From Leptodontidium sp. MPI-SDFR-AT-0119 (taxonomy: Eukaryota > Ascomycota > Leotiomycetes > Helotiales > Leptodontidiaceae): 64,000 nt of DNA. Where the stretch lies: the NCBI GenBank assembly GCA_020726505.1, contig JAHLEZ010000008.1, positions 372,001 through 436,000 on the forward strand, given 5' to 3'. This document shows positions 34,593 to 45,103 of this stretch, piece after piece. Position 1 is the stretch's first letter; each line of letters begins with the position of its first letter. Below the pieces are notes generated by a model. It was given only the letters and a program-made list of their open reading frames with translations. It made no database searches and was not told where the DNA came from. The position numbers and the translations under genes were made by a program.

Positions 34593-37069
34593 TCATAATC
34601 GGGGCTAATCCCTAGCATTGCTTTACGTTACCCAAGTACGGCTTGGAAACTAAAATAAAAGCACACCCCCTAATAACATTTCCACTCATTCCTCTAACCG
34701 TGCTGTTGTTGCACTTGCTATTAATTATTCACGCGAATAGATGTGAAAATGCCAAAACTAAGAGACGAGATTGTTTACCTTTGACAAGGAAAACCTTATC
34801 TTCAGGGCCGGCTGAGAATACTACGGCAGGAGGCGTCTAACACATCAGGATTTCTATAGGATTGACGACATGAAGTTAGACTTCAACCAGACGGAAGGAT
34901 AGAAGATTAAGGAAATCGGATAGAGGCTATTCGGTACTCCTTGAGAGCTAGTACATCGTTTAGTATACTTTTGGGGGCTGAAGAAAGTCACGACTCCGCA
35001 AAATTGCGCAGAGAAGAAAGAAAAGAGAGCTGTTGGTTGATGAAACTGTTGGTCCACAGGTCCCTGCATGAGCATACTTCGGTCTGGAAAAGGGGGTGCG
35101 TGTCAAAGTCAGGGGTCAGAGCCTAGCCGGACTAGTTTCGGTGGACATTCGGTGGGGTTTCGTAGTATATAGTCTGGCTCTCCTCGCACTCTCTTAGAAA
35201 ATACACAGATTTTGAACCATACATTTATTACTCTGTCACTATACTCGCATTGGAATATATTCACACATGCGGCGTGGTACATGAACCGGTACTGCACCGA
35301 CAGAAACCCTGAATAATCGTGCACTGTGGAGCGACATTGACATCTCGGCCAGCAGAGAAGCAAGTCATCGTTGGATTGCAGACCAAGCCGAGAAAGCGAA
35401 AAACAGAGAGCTAAAGGAAGCGGCTCGCGCTCATCGAGTGGCTCAGCACGAAGCAAAGCGAGAAGCCACCAGATCGGTGAAGAATCAGAAAAGGGCCACG
35501 AAAGAACGAATCCGCCGCGATTAGAGGCGGGACGTGGCTTGTGTCACTCCTAGCACGATAGGGGCAGAGGGGGCACATCAAGTGGATGCGAACACGTGAT
35601 ACTATTGAGTGCCTGCCGCTAAGCCTAATGTTCTCCTGTAGAAACATTTGGTTTCTACAGCGCCTAATCGGGAATAATTAAGCGACCTCCAGGCCCTTCC
35701 AACTTCGCGTAAGAAGTGATCTCCCGCGCTTTCTCAAAACTTTTCAAGCATCGTATTGCTTCTTTTCGTATGATACGGCGATATCATTTAATTCTAGTAG
35801 GTTAATCGATCTCGACTCAGAATTTACTCATTCCCCGACCATGTGGGGGTTCGGCAATTTTCGACTCGGGATATTGATATTTTCCATTTCGTCCATGACA
35901 TATTTCCTCGTCGAGCGCGGGGATCTAGTTCAATGCATAAGAAGAAGCTGCAGAACGAGGCAAACCAGCAGGTGCCCTCCTCGTATTCCTCACCGCTGCA
36001 TTGTCCGCCTCATTTTAACCCCCTCTCCCATCATATCGGTTCACTTCTCAGCGGAGGCAACAAGGAAAACTGCACGCGCCCCTTTCCGGGTTTCTACAGC
36101 GCAGTCTTATGAAGAGCAGCCATGGTCTGACTTGCGGCTGCAAGAAACAACCGCCAAGCTTGATTGCTGCGTCAACAACTGCGATCGTGGAGAGGCAGAT
36201 GGCAACAGGGAGAGGGACGAGGTCCGTTTGGAACAAGAATAAAGTGTTGCCTTCGACCATACTGAGCCACAATTATAGTACGTCAGGAAAAGGTAGGTTC
36301 AAGGAGTCGTTTGTTGAAGCGTCGATCCGCCTATAGTGTATGGTGACTTTTAGATAGATAGACAAATTGGCTTATTACCTTGGAGAATAAAAAGCGAGGG
36401 AACACTCCCAAGACACTTCTATAAACCACGCAAGGGCCTACAACCCCCGACAAGGAGTTCTCTTCAGACCGTGATTCGAAATGGCACAATTCGCACTGAG
36501 AAAGGCCTCTTCGCTACGGATCATAAATTAATATCACATAACAAATTCGCCCATTGACTCAACTTTGCTCTTCACACCACGATTCGCAGTGGAGAGCCGT
36601 GGAGAGCCGGGACCCACGCTTTGCGAGAACAAAAATCAGCTGAATTGCGATACTCTGTCGAAAGCCAGACATGCATCGAAGCGAGTTGCTCTCATAGGTT
36701 ACTTTACAGTTAGGCCAAATTCGTCTCTGGTGAAGCGAGATATGGCCAGACAACTTTTCCTACCAATTTAATAATACAACTACTTAAATGTAGTTATAAG
36801 TAACGAAATAAATAAGATGAGGGAATTTTTAGACCAGATGGTTTATTATTTATTTCGAAATATTTATTGTGTTTTCAATCTCACGGTCGCATCTCCCTTC
36901 ACCGGAAACAAATTTGGCCGCCTCGTAGGACAGCCGGGCGTGCCTCCAGCCAGACATCGTGCCGGACGGAACCAGCAAATCTCATACGGGGTGATCAGGG
37001 CGCAGGGGTCGTTGGGTCTGGGGCTGTGGCGTTTGGTTGCCGCAGGCGTTTCTCAGCCCGGCAAGGTCG

Positions 37070-37282
37070 GTAGGTGGTAGGTGGTAGCAGGTGGTGTGTA
37101 GGTGGTAGCTGGTGGTGTGTAGGTGATAGCTGGTGGTGTGTAGGTGATAGCTGGTGGTGTGTAGGTGATAGCTGGTGGTGTGTAGGTGATAGCTGGTGGT
37201 GTGTAGGTGGTAGCTGGTGGGTGGTAGGTGGTCGCTGGTGGGTGGTAGGTGGTAGGTGGTTGGTGGTTGGTGGTTGGTGATT
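37070..37282. repeat. 21-bp GT-rich minisatellite
   Basis: About ten units of a GTAGGTGATAGCTGGTGGTGT-like 21-mer, exact in the middle and degenerating at both ends to GTAGGTG and GTTGGTG. The unit is a multiple of three, so one frame is open and repeats a seven-residue VGDSWWC-like motif. I regard that frame as a by-product of the array. Confidence 0.85.
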
Positions 37283-37319
37283 AGAGTTTGATCTTGCGGG
37301 TAGGGGTTTGAAGAGAGAA

Positions 37320-37342
37320 GGGGGGGGGGGGGGGGGGGGGGG
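37320..37342. repeat. G23 homopolymer tract
   Basis: Twenty-three consecutive G on the plus strand, 40 bp after the G-rich minisatellite. Capable of G-quadruplex formation; its length is liable to sequencing error. Confidence 0.8.
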
Positions 37343-38426
37343 CGGCGATCTTACTTGGTACCCTACCTATACTAGGTAAAGGAGGTATACTAGGTAAAGG
37401 AGGCTTCGGACACGGGAAGCGGCCTTGACCAATTGGGCGGCAGGTCATCATCTACCACTTCGCTTCACAATCGACCTTCAAACCAATGAACATCCGCTGC
37501 AGAACGCCCAATTGTCAAGGGTTATCAAGCCCTGTTTTACGAGCAGGGGAGGCTGATGAGCTGTGAGCTACTTCGAAGTAGCCGTGCGAACTCATCGGCA
37601 AATGGCAGGTGGCTTCCGCACATTGCTTTTGTACATCAACGGCGTCTTGTTACTAAAGCTCAATTGGGACACCACATCCGGTGGAGGCCGCGCCAATTGC
37701 CGACCGTTTTGAGGGACTACGTGCCACCAATTTGCTTCTGGTTAGGTGGGTATGCCGTGCGTTTCGAGAATACCAAAAACCAACGCGCGAAAACCTCGTT
37801 TTACGCCGAACAAGTATTTCAATCACAATGAGCTTTTGTGATACCCTTGGACTGGTGAATATATATGGCGTCGAGGGGTTTTCTTTTATTTTCGAAGCAA
37901 CTGCATAAGGTAATTAATTATAGCGCTCATTCCTGTAGCCGGAATTTCCATGGCTTCGGATTTATGAAGCTAGGCGATTGAGTTGACACGGTCCAACGCA
38001 GGATTGCAGATTTGGACAGGGGAGGTGTTCTCGAGTGTCAATTGGCTCGATACCCCTGCGATTTGGAGAATGTTTTCTGTCTTGGAAACGGTCAACTAAG
38101 TGACTTTGCCCATATCCACGTCTAGGAAACGACAACTTACATCTATAAGAGCCTTACTCCTCCTCTCCATTATAATATTTTCCTTCTTGATTTCCCATCA
38201 AGTCGTGGCACCCAATCTCTCAACAATACATTTCACCAATCCCAGTCACGTGCTCATCACCATCACCATCGAGTAACTCTACCAACCTTCTATATCTTCT
38301 GCCCACATCCTGTATCTTATCATACCCCCCCTTCTATATTCACAAATATTGCAGTCATATCAATTTTATTGTTACACCGATCATTTCCCTCAGCCCATCA
38401 ATCATCACGAAAAACTATCAACCACC

Positions 38427-39002
38427 ATGGCGCATAACACTGACACTTGGTCTACTACTGCCGTCGATGGCTCTGCGGAGTAAGCGTGCCATCTCAAACT
38501 ACCATGCGCTTGCTTCATCTTTCTTTCATTGTATTGGTATCTTTACTGTATCATCTCTTGAACAATTTCTTGCCTCTATACCTCTCACCTCATCACATAC
38601 CCTCCTCAGCCATCCCCTCCTCCACCATCAATCACCTCATCCCATCCCACCCCTCACCACACCCCAAGAAACCAATCTAATATCCATCCTCTCATTAGCC
38701 ACGCACCTTCGCCCACAACCACTCCTCCTCCTCCTCCTCCTCCTCCTCCTCCTCCTCCTCCTCCTCCTCATCCAGCCCCCACCCCCGCCCAGCTCGCAGC
38801 CGCAGCCACACTAGCCAACCGTCGTCTCGTCCTGCTCACAGCAGACAAATCCCTCCCCGTCGTTTCTCCCCCTTGTCTACACAACAACCACCACAATGCA
38901 ACGCATTCTCGAACCCAAGCAGCAGTCGCTAGTATTGCTGCATTCGATACTGCTTTCAATGGTAGCAGCAACGACGATGTCAACAACAATGGCAACAATT
39001 AA
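38427..39002 (+). CDS. Small Ala/Asn-rich protein with polyproline tract, about 118 aa
   Basis: Model: exon 1 38427-38479, intron 38480-38698 (GTAAGC...TTAG, 219 nt), exon 2 38699-39002; 357 nt in frame. The ATG is in a strong ACCACCATGG context after a long pyrimidine-rich leader with CATCACCATCACC runs. The predicted protein begins MAHNTDTWSTTAVDGSAD. It continues through a run of 15 Pro encoded by a (CTC)16 microsatellite, then APTPAQLAAAATLANRR and a His/Asn-rich C-terminus (GSSNDDVNNNGNN). No domain is recognised. The TWSTTAVDGS start and PTPAQLAAAA resemble bits of conserved small fungal proteins, but I cannot name one. The alternative is a leader exon of a longer gene, since decay in exon 2 cannot be excluded. 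Confidence 0.45.
38722..38769. repeat. (CTC)16 microsatellite
   Basis: Sixteen perfect CTC units. In the gene model above they encode polyproline, so length changes would alter the protein without a frameshift. Confidence 0.9.
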
Positions 39003-39695
39003 GCGATGAAACAAACCTCTTCTAGAAAGAGGTATTACAGCTTTGAAAACAAATAAGCGCAACAGATAAGAGACAGAGGTGAGTTATTTTGTGCACCGAA
39101 CCGAACTCCTTTGCGTTATTGTGTTTGTTTCGCTTGATGGTCGTCGGTCTGCTAGGGTTGGATGGGATGTTTACTTTCTGTATCCACCTATCCACCTGCC
39201 CCTGTCTGCCTGACCCTCTACCTTAATGCGAATTAAGTGAGCTGAGTGCGAATATGTGGATTGAGCTAACGTTTATGTAATGATAGGGATACGCATACGC
39301 ATACGCACTAGCATACACATATGCATATAACGGAACCACTCTTCAAGAAACGGCGCTGCGATGCATTGATGGTACGCGAGGGAGGGAGGGAAAATAGAGG
39401 GATAGGAGGGAATACAGTAGAAGAGAGGAGAGGAAACTTGCCCCCTTTTTAGGAGTAGAGTGACTGTGGAGGTCAAGTCAAGGTAAGGGAAGATGCGAAG
39501 ACCAAAATTGTTCAAGGGAAGAAGGACATGTGAACGAATCTATTGATACCTACCGGCAGTTTGGTTTCGGTGGTTTAGCATATATTATTTCCAGTTCCAC
39601 CTTAGAGAGAGAAAGAAAAAGAGGATGGGGTAGGGAGAGGAGGGGGAAGGGGGAAGTAGTAGGCTTGCGTAAATTTAATGATAAAATGAAAATAG
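39003..39695. other. Intergenic between convergent small genes
   Basis: Contains an ACGCAT/ATACGC microsatellite-like patch (about 39289-39327) and purine-rich tracts (about 39380-39420, 39600-39660). No gene. Confidence 0.5.
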
Positions 39696-39791
39696 TCATT
39701 TAAAAGATATCCCTCCCTGAGCCTGATGAGCACCACCCTCAGTATTGTTGTTCTTGTTGAGCATATCTGCGTCTTTCTTGAGGAAATCCAT
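39696..39791 (-). CDS. Possible 31-residue hydrophilic peptide
   Basis: An ATG at 39791 in a GCAGCAATGG context starts MDFLKKDADMLNKNNN, ending GGISFK. The leader upstream is long and pyrimidine-rich, as at fungal highly expressed genes. The MDFLKKA-type start followed by a Gly/Asn/Gln-rich linker resembles the N-terminus of a family of small fungal stress-associated proteins. The rest of such a protein is not found, so this is either a very short product or a truncated relic. Confidence 0.3.
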   Translation of the reverse strand: MDFLKKDADMLNKNNNTEGGAHQAQGGISFK

Positions 39792-40540
39792 TGCTGCGGT
39801 TGATGGGTAGCACTTCGTGTGTGAGGGGTAGAGGTAGAGAGGTATAGGAATAGAAGATATGAGTGAGAGTTTGACAGATGAGATATGAATGAATAGAGGG
39901 GTAAGTAGATAGAAAAGGAGAGAAGGAGAGGGGAAAAGAGACGGCTCGATTGGGGTCCAGAGGTGTTTAAATACCAAGCCTCTTGTCTTCCTGCCCTGCC
40001 CTACCCACTCGAACCAACCAAGTATCTGTCTAACTAACAACACCCCGCTATCTTGCTTGATTGCTTGTTATCCATCCAGTCAAGCCCAGCCTGGCAGCAG
40101 CAAGCTTAACCATCCACGGCAATATCTCAAATCAAGCTCCAGGGGCATTATTCCAGCGAACCAAGGAACTGTGAGATATCTACAGTGGTCGTTGGGGTGT
40201 TCGAAGCGACGATGATGTGCCGACTTGGCTGTTCAGGCTCAAAAGCTTGTTTTTGAAGCGCATTGTGGGGAACGCCTCAGGGAGGAACAGACGAGCACGA
40301 AGCAATCCTTTCACTACCTGTTCTTCTTGGACCTCATGCTCTCGAAGACGCAGGATCCGATCATTGTAAGATCTAGAATCAACGAGAAATTGAGGCTTAG
40401 AATCAAAAGAACAAGAAGCGCTTGCGACCAGAGGAATATGACTGGTATCATTAGCAGTTTCTTGATCTTACGTGTAAACACACACTTCCCGCAACAACCT
40501 CTCCCAAACTCATCCCGATCGGTGGCTTCTCATCTCATCG
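39792..40540. other. Intergenic; no supported gene
   Basis: Leader and upstream region of the minus-strand short gene, with otherwise unremarkable sequence. Confidence 0.4.
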
Positions 40541-41108
40541 TCAAGCTGCCCCTCCAGCAACGCCTCCCGCAGCAGCGGCAGAACTATTCTTCCTCCTCCT
40601 CGCCTTCTCTACTATAGCCAAACATGTAATCACAGCCAGCACCTCCCATATCTCCCCTAGCCTCTCCCTCTCCCTCTCCCCGAGAAACGCAACCTTCGCC
40701 ATCTTCTCAGTGCCTACCCCCGGCAAAGTCCACAGCATAACCACCTCCCGTACTCTGTCTGACCAGCTTCATGCCACGACTCCGTCAACCCAAGCTCCTC
40801 ACTTCAGTTCCTTGACTTCTCTTCCACTCGAATACTTCTTGTCTGCCTATCTTAGCCATATAGGTCGAGAAGATCATATCAACCCCACCAAACACACCGC
40901 CATTACTTTCCATTCTATTCGCTGTGACGCCGGACTTGGACCAAACATCGATATGGATTGGGCGGGAGAACGAATGGAACTGCGCTGTTGCGAGCAGTGG
41001 CGAGTTGGAATCGGGTGTGGAGTGTAGTACAACTCTAGGCTTGCTGCTGAAGTTTATTGTGGGTAGAGATGTACCAGAGGGGTCTTTTGTCAGCGTGGTG
41101 CGCGACAT
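40541..41108 (-). pseudogene. Conserved fungal protein of unknown function, broken
   Basis: From the ATG at 41108 (MSRTTLTKDPSGTSLP) the minus strand encodes FSSKPRVVLHSTPDSNSP, LLATAQFHSFSRPIHIDV and EVFEWKRSQGTEV. It then meets TGA within SLG-stop-RSRGMKLVRQST and shifts by one nucleotide into EVVMLWTLPGVGTEKMAKV and EIWEVLAVITCLAIVEKARRR, ending 40541. The two parts read as a single fold (beta-rich body plus C-terminal hydrophobic helix and basic tail). A stop and a frameshift within ~60 nt argue for decay; no intron with GT-AG ends restores the frame. The frame is open upstream to 41384 but no good start lies there. I do not recognise a named domain. Confidence 0.5.
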
Positions 41109-41882
41109 ATAGTCGGGCGGAAGCGCGGTAGACGCCAAATTCTTGCGGAAAGCGGTGGATGGTCTGCATTTTATGGTCCAGCGGAGGATTGATGCCCCCC
41201 ATTTATAGTCAAATGAGAGTGTTGCTCTGAACCGCGAGTGGATGTGTTCGCGTTGTATGAGGGTCTGGGAGGTGCAATTCTCATTTTGATTGATGTGCTG
41301 GGTTCGAGTGTTGGTTGGGCTGGATGGATATTTAATTGAGATCCGACGAAAGGTGGGAATATTTTCACATTTATACAAACGCATCAGGAGGATGAAAAAA
41401 GATGTACGTCAAACGGCGTAACACCGGTAATACCAAACATACTTACATCAGACTCTGCTAAGCCACGACATTCGCGACATCGGGTCGATTGCGGAAGGTG
41501 CGGCACAGCCCGATGTATATCTTCAGCGACCCTGGTGACCCGAGAACTGCGAATAGCTCAGCCCTGTGTTCCCGGTTGAAAAGTGCGCAGCCTGAATTTT
41601 GACAACAAATTTAGACCAGGTGAGCATCTATTAACAGTGACTTGGTGGGTGTAGAGCATGAGAACCTGTTGGACTGAAGTTTTTTTGCCCTTTGCGAGGG
41701 CAAGGAAACAGTCCTTGCTCCAAGGCCGAACAGTAACAGCCGAGATCTTCGAATCATCAAGGACAAAGATAGACCAGGAAGTGAGGAATTAGGTATTGAA
41801 ACTCTATTGCAAGAGTCGAATAAATTTGCACGATTCTTGTGAGGCCTGGCTCCCGAACATTGATGCGATGTCGACTGGAAAA
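41109..41882. other. Intergenic; no supported gene
   Basis: The upstream end of the broken gene and the 3' flank of the HET gene. Nothing else recognised. Confidence 0.4.
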
Positions 41883-43964
41883 TCACACTAGTTCAATATC
41901 TCTTGTCAGCTGCCTCCCTCTAACGGCTTGTCCCTGCATCAGACCATAAGCAAAGCACTCCCCAACGAGTTGAAATTTCAAATCCGGTGGAAGCGGCTGA
42001 GACTGATCCCTCCCCTCATCCACCTCCCTCAAGACAAAGGGTACATCCGCACCCTGTAAGACGGCAAGCCAGTCGCCTTCTTTCAGTGCTCCTGGTCCAA
42101 TTCCGAAGAATTCCTTCTTCGTGAAGAAGAACTTCCTCTTGTTGCACACATGGGCTATTGAGTCTCGATAGCGTTTCCATCGAGTCTCATTGACTGACTT
42201 AGGCACTCGCTCCTCCTCTTGGATAGCTGGATCTCCTTCACTACCGAAGAAGACTCTTTCCCAGTAGGCTGCTGCATCTGCCTTGAGATTAAATCCGTCT
42301 ACTTCACCCATGTTTTTGCCACTGACCCACGTCTTAATGTAAGCTTCATAAAGACTGCTGTTGAGATCTACAAGCGCGTAACCTGACCCTGCGAATTCGC
42401 CGAGCAGCTGAGGGTATGGGTGGCCAGCCTTATGAACTCTCGCGAGACCTGAAGACAGCCAAAGCGCAGCAAAGGGATTGTGATCCCAAAATCTATGAAC
42501 CAGCGACGAGTCTGGTCCATGAACTTCGTTAGATGGCAAAGGGAGATCGAAAGACGAGGATTCAAGCAGAATACTATGTGAAACTATTCTGGACACGATA
42601 TGTCCACGTATGATTAGCCTGTTTGGGTTCGCAGATGGTGTCACAATAGCATCTCGATTCGCAGAAGCGAAGTGGTCACTCGTATAGAGTCCTAGAATCG
42701 GAGTGCCAATGTACTGATCCCAGCGCGGGACCCAACTGGGAATAGGAAGGGGCATTGAGCTGTCGGGAACATGTTGTACGGCAGTCAGAATCTCGAGGGA
42801 AGTCGTGCGGTCGATGTGTGAGACTGCCAGATCGCGATAAACATCTTCTACGGATTTGTTGTAGTCTGCTTCAACGAGAGGAGGTGGGAGCTCTTTGTCT
42901 TTGTATGCTTCTTTTGACCACCTCTCGGCCAGTTCATTGACAGCCCAGATGTCATGCGTATCGGAGAGGAAGTGGGTGGCCAATCCTCGATATCGCTCAT
43001 AGGTTTCCCAATTCTTGGGGCGCCATGTTGCCATGCTAATAGTTCGAGACGTTGGATGAGAAAGAAGCCCAAAGATTTTGTCCCTGGCGTTCGTAGCGTT
43101 AAATGGCCGAGCGTTGTTCAGCAGATGGAAAAAGGTAGCTCGAGGTGTAAAAGATGAGAAGGCCATGTAGAGGTTGCGGATACCCTCGAATCCTTGAGTG
43201 AAGCCCAGTCTGACCAGAAGGGGTTTGCAATAGTGAAGAAGAAACATACAAGTAATTCCGACGGAATTCCACTCTTGCGCTGAGTCTCCCCAGAGCATGA
43301 AGGCTTCGGAGGCGAGTCCAACCTCTTGCAGCACCCAAGTTCGAGAGAACCATGCAAGGCGAAGGAACCTCTCTATCCGTGCTTTCTCTTCCTCATCAGG
43401 CTTGAACAGAGCGATGTTCGGAAATCCCGACACCATAGGTGTACCATCTGCAAGCTCCCAATAGAGATCACAAGTTTCGGCGTCGAAACGTTTGAACTTC
43501 CCTCCCATGATAGCAAAAGCAGCAAGCCCTTCAATCAATGCCTCGATGTCTGCAAAGATCATTGGGGCATCGTCATAGGGATCGGGTCCAAGCCAGACAA
43601 AGACCTTTGAAGCATTGCTGTAGATCATTGCCATCATAGCAACCTGCTTGTTCTTCTCCAGGTTGTCCTGTTGATTGATACACAGAGCATCCGCCCACAG
43701 CCTCGTCTTGTTTTCGAGCCCGCAAAATTTCTGCAGCGCATCCCGCAAGTTTGAAGTGACGGATATTGATTTGCCATCACAGATGATGGGCACCTTGCTA
43801 GACTCGTCACCCCAGACGTATGATAATGCGATGTATTCTGGAGGACTATGAACGTCGACAATCTCAAAGCTGCACGCCAAGGTGTCTGGATTCGATCCTG
43901 GCTCGAGATTGATGAGCCTGATGGATGTTTGCGTTGGTAGTTGCTGGTATTGATACGGCTCCAT
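41883..43964 (-). CDS. HET-domain (heterokaryon incompatibility) protein, 693 aa, single exon
   Basis: One uninterrupted frame from the ATG at 43964. The HET domain lies at about residues 40-220: YIALSYVWGDESSK, LRDALQKFCG, RLWADALCINQQDNLEKN, MAMIYSNASKVFVWLGPDP and WFSRTWVLQEVGLA. The region beyond has the usual HET-protein pattern: NARDKIFGLLSHP, VYRDLAVSHI, PIPSWVPRWD and a C-terminal KEFFGIGPGALKEGDWLAVL (a conserved strand preceding the last ~60 residues). No NACHT, WD40 or other partner domain. It is a probable death-inducing incompatibility factor of nuclear/cytosolic location. Its sequence differs enough from the intact gene at 23107 that recent local duplication is unlikely. Confidence 0.95.
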   Translation of the reverse strand: MEPYQYQQLPTQTSIRLINLEPGSNPDTLACSFEIVDVHSPPEYIALSYVWGDESSKVPIICDGKSISVTSNLRDALQKFCGLENKTRLWADALCINQQDNLEKNKQVAMMAMIYSNASKVFVWLGPDPYDDAPMIFADIEALIEGLAAFAIMGGKFKRFDAETCDLYWELADGTPMVSGFPNIALFKPDEEEKARIERFLRLAWFSRTWVLQEVGLASEAFMLWGDSAQEWNSVGITCMFLLHYCKPLLVRLGFTQGFEGIRNLYMAFSSFTPRATFFHLLNNARPFNATNARDKIFGLLSHPTSRTISMATWRPKNWETYERYRGLATHFLSDTHDIWAVNELAERWSKEAYKDKELPPPLVEADYNKSVEDVYRDLAVSHIDRTTSLEILTAVQHVPDSSMPLPIPSWVPRWDQYIGTPILGLYTSDHFASANRDAIVTPSANPNRLIIRGHIVSRIVSHSILLESSSFDLPLPSNEVHGPDSSLVHRFWDHNPFAALWLSSGLARVHKAGHPYPQLLGEFAGSGYALVDLNSSLYEAYIKTWVSGKNMGEVDGFNLKADAAAYWERVFFGSEGDPAIQEEERVPKSVNETRWKRYRDSIAHVCNKRKFFFTKKEFFGIGPGALKEGDWLAVLQGADVPFVLREVDEGRDQSQPLPPDLKFQLVGECFAYGLMQGQAVRGRQLTRDIELV

Positions 43965-45103
43965 TGTCCAGAGCTAGGGTCTTCTTTGTTGGTGTAGAAT
44001 ATAATTATAACGATCAGGAAACAAATGTTCTGAGCGAGATGAGGTCTGTTTCGAAGGAGCTGAAGGTGCGGCTGAGGAATATGCTCACACTGGTTGGGCA
44101 GACAGGGCCACGGGCCTGCATCTCATGATGCTAAAATTAGCCCATATTCCGGGGAGGTTACAGCCGCGCTGTCAACCGAGAGATTTTCAAAACTCTGCAT
44201 GCAGTGCCTGAGATGCCTGCAAGGAAACCGACCGGTGTGTGTCTTGTGTGGCCCTAAGCGCAGTCACAGTCGCGCGCTGGCTTCCATTTCTGAGCATGAA
44301 CGTAATTACGATCGAGGTGTGGTCTCACCGTTCGATGAGAATGCAGCAGTCAATGGCTGTCGCTGTCGCTGTTGTCGTCGCTAAGATGATGATGTTGATG
44401 AGTGCAGGTGAAGCCCGAAAGAGGTCGGGACGCCGATACTTTCGCAAGACTATGCGGACGACATACCCCATCTTCAAGATAAAGTTTCAAACATATATTA
44501 GATATACTCGGAAAACCCTGTGTGCCTGGGAAACGCCAAGTGTAGGAACGCGCTACTAAGAGCGGATCGAAGAATCGCACGAAGGCCGCTCTCTCTTCTT
44601 GTCGAAGAACCTTCTCTCTGAGCTTTCGGCTTATTTCGAAGGCATTTCGAAGGCACGAAGGCACAGCGTGGCGCCACATCTTGCAATCTCTCAACATGAG
44701 CAGATTCGATATGATTCTCTAGTACTATATCGAGCTCGCTCAGAAGATAGCAAAGCGGCGATAGAGCGGGAGACAGTCCTTGTGCAGCTAGACAACGCCG
44801 ACTGGCTGTTAAATTCTACCATGTCGACTAAGACTGCGTGCGAGCCTGCGCGTCAGCCAGCCTAGGACTTTCTGCAATCCAACCAATCACACAATTTTCG
44901 AGCTGTCAGCCACGGAACCGCCACTCTCGTCGTCCCGAGAATGGACTTTTGTAACCAGGCCAATCAAACGAACTCAGAGATATTTGGCATAAAGGGGCAG
45001 CGCCATCGTGAAGGCCCACAATAACTTTTGCAACTGAGCCACTTACGATTGCCCACAAAGTTGCAAGGCTCCAAAAAACACTCCACATACACCGACTCCA
45101 ACA
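43965..45103. other. Region between divergent HET and Clr5 genes
   Basis: No supported coding sequence. A short ATGATGATG patch lies at about 44386. Presumably holds both promoters. Confidence 0.45.

Larger units (their letters stand above)
34372..38426. other. Gene-poor 4-kb stretch with tandem repeats
   Basis: No gene is supported. A Lys/Arg/Ala-rich helical frame (about 35310-35523, plus) resembles the basic C-terminal tails of DDE transposases but has no catalytic domain. Other contents: the repeats at 34537 and 37070, the G tract at 37320, a duplicated 18-bp unit (TATACTAGGTAAAGGAGG, about 37366-37402), an inverted pair around AATTGGGCG (about 37422 and 37504), and a 16-bp perfect palindrome GCTACTTCGAAGTAGC at about 37567. 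Confidence 0.5.

Noticed and set aside
35310..35523. Basic helical frame as a transposase
   Set aside because: Resembles transposase C-terminal tails only in composition; no catalytic residues or terminal repeats found.
35841..36242. Overlapping plus-strand frames
   Set aside because: No domain, no splice partner, and the overlapping frames look equally random.
37074..37280. Open frame with repeated VGDSWWC-like motif
   Set aside because: Created by a 21-bp minisatellite whose unit is divisible by three; no start context or flanking coding sequence.
38467..38814. Polyleucine open frame on plus strand
   Set aside because: Another frame of the CTC microsatellite and of the intron of the spliced model.
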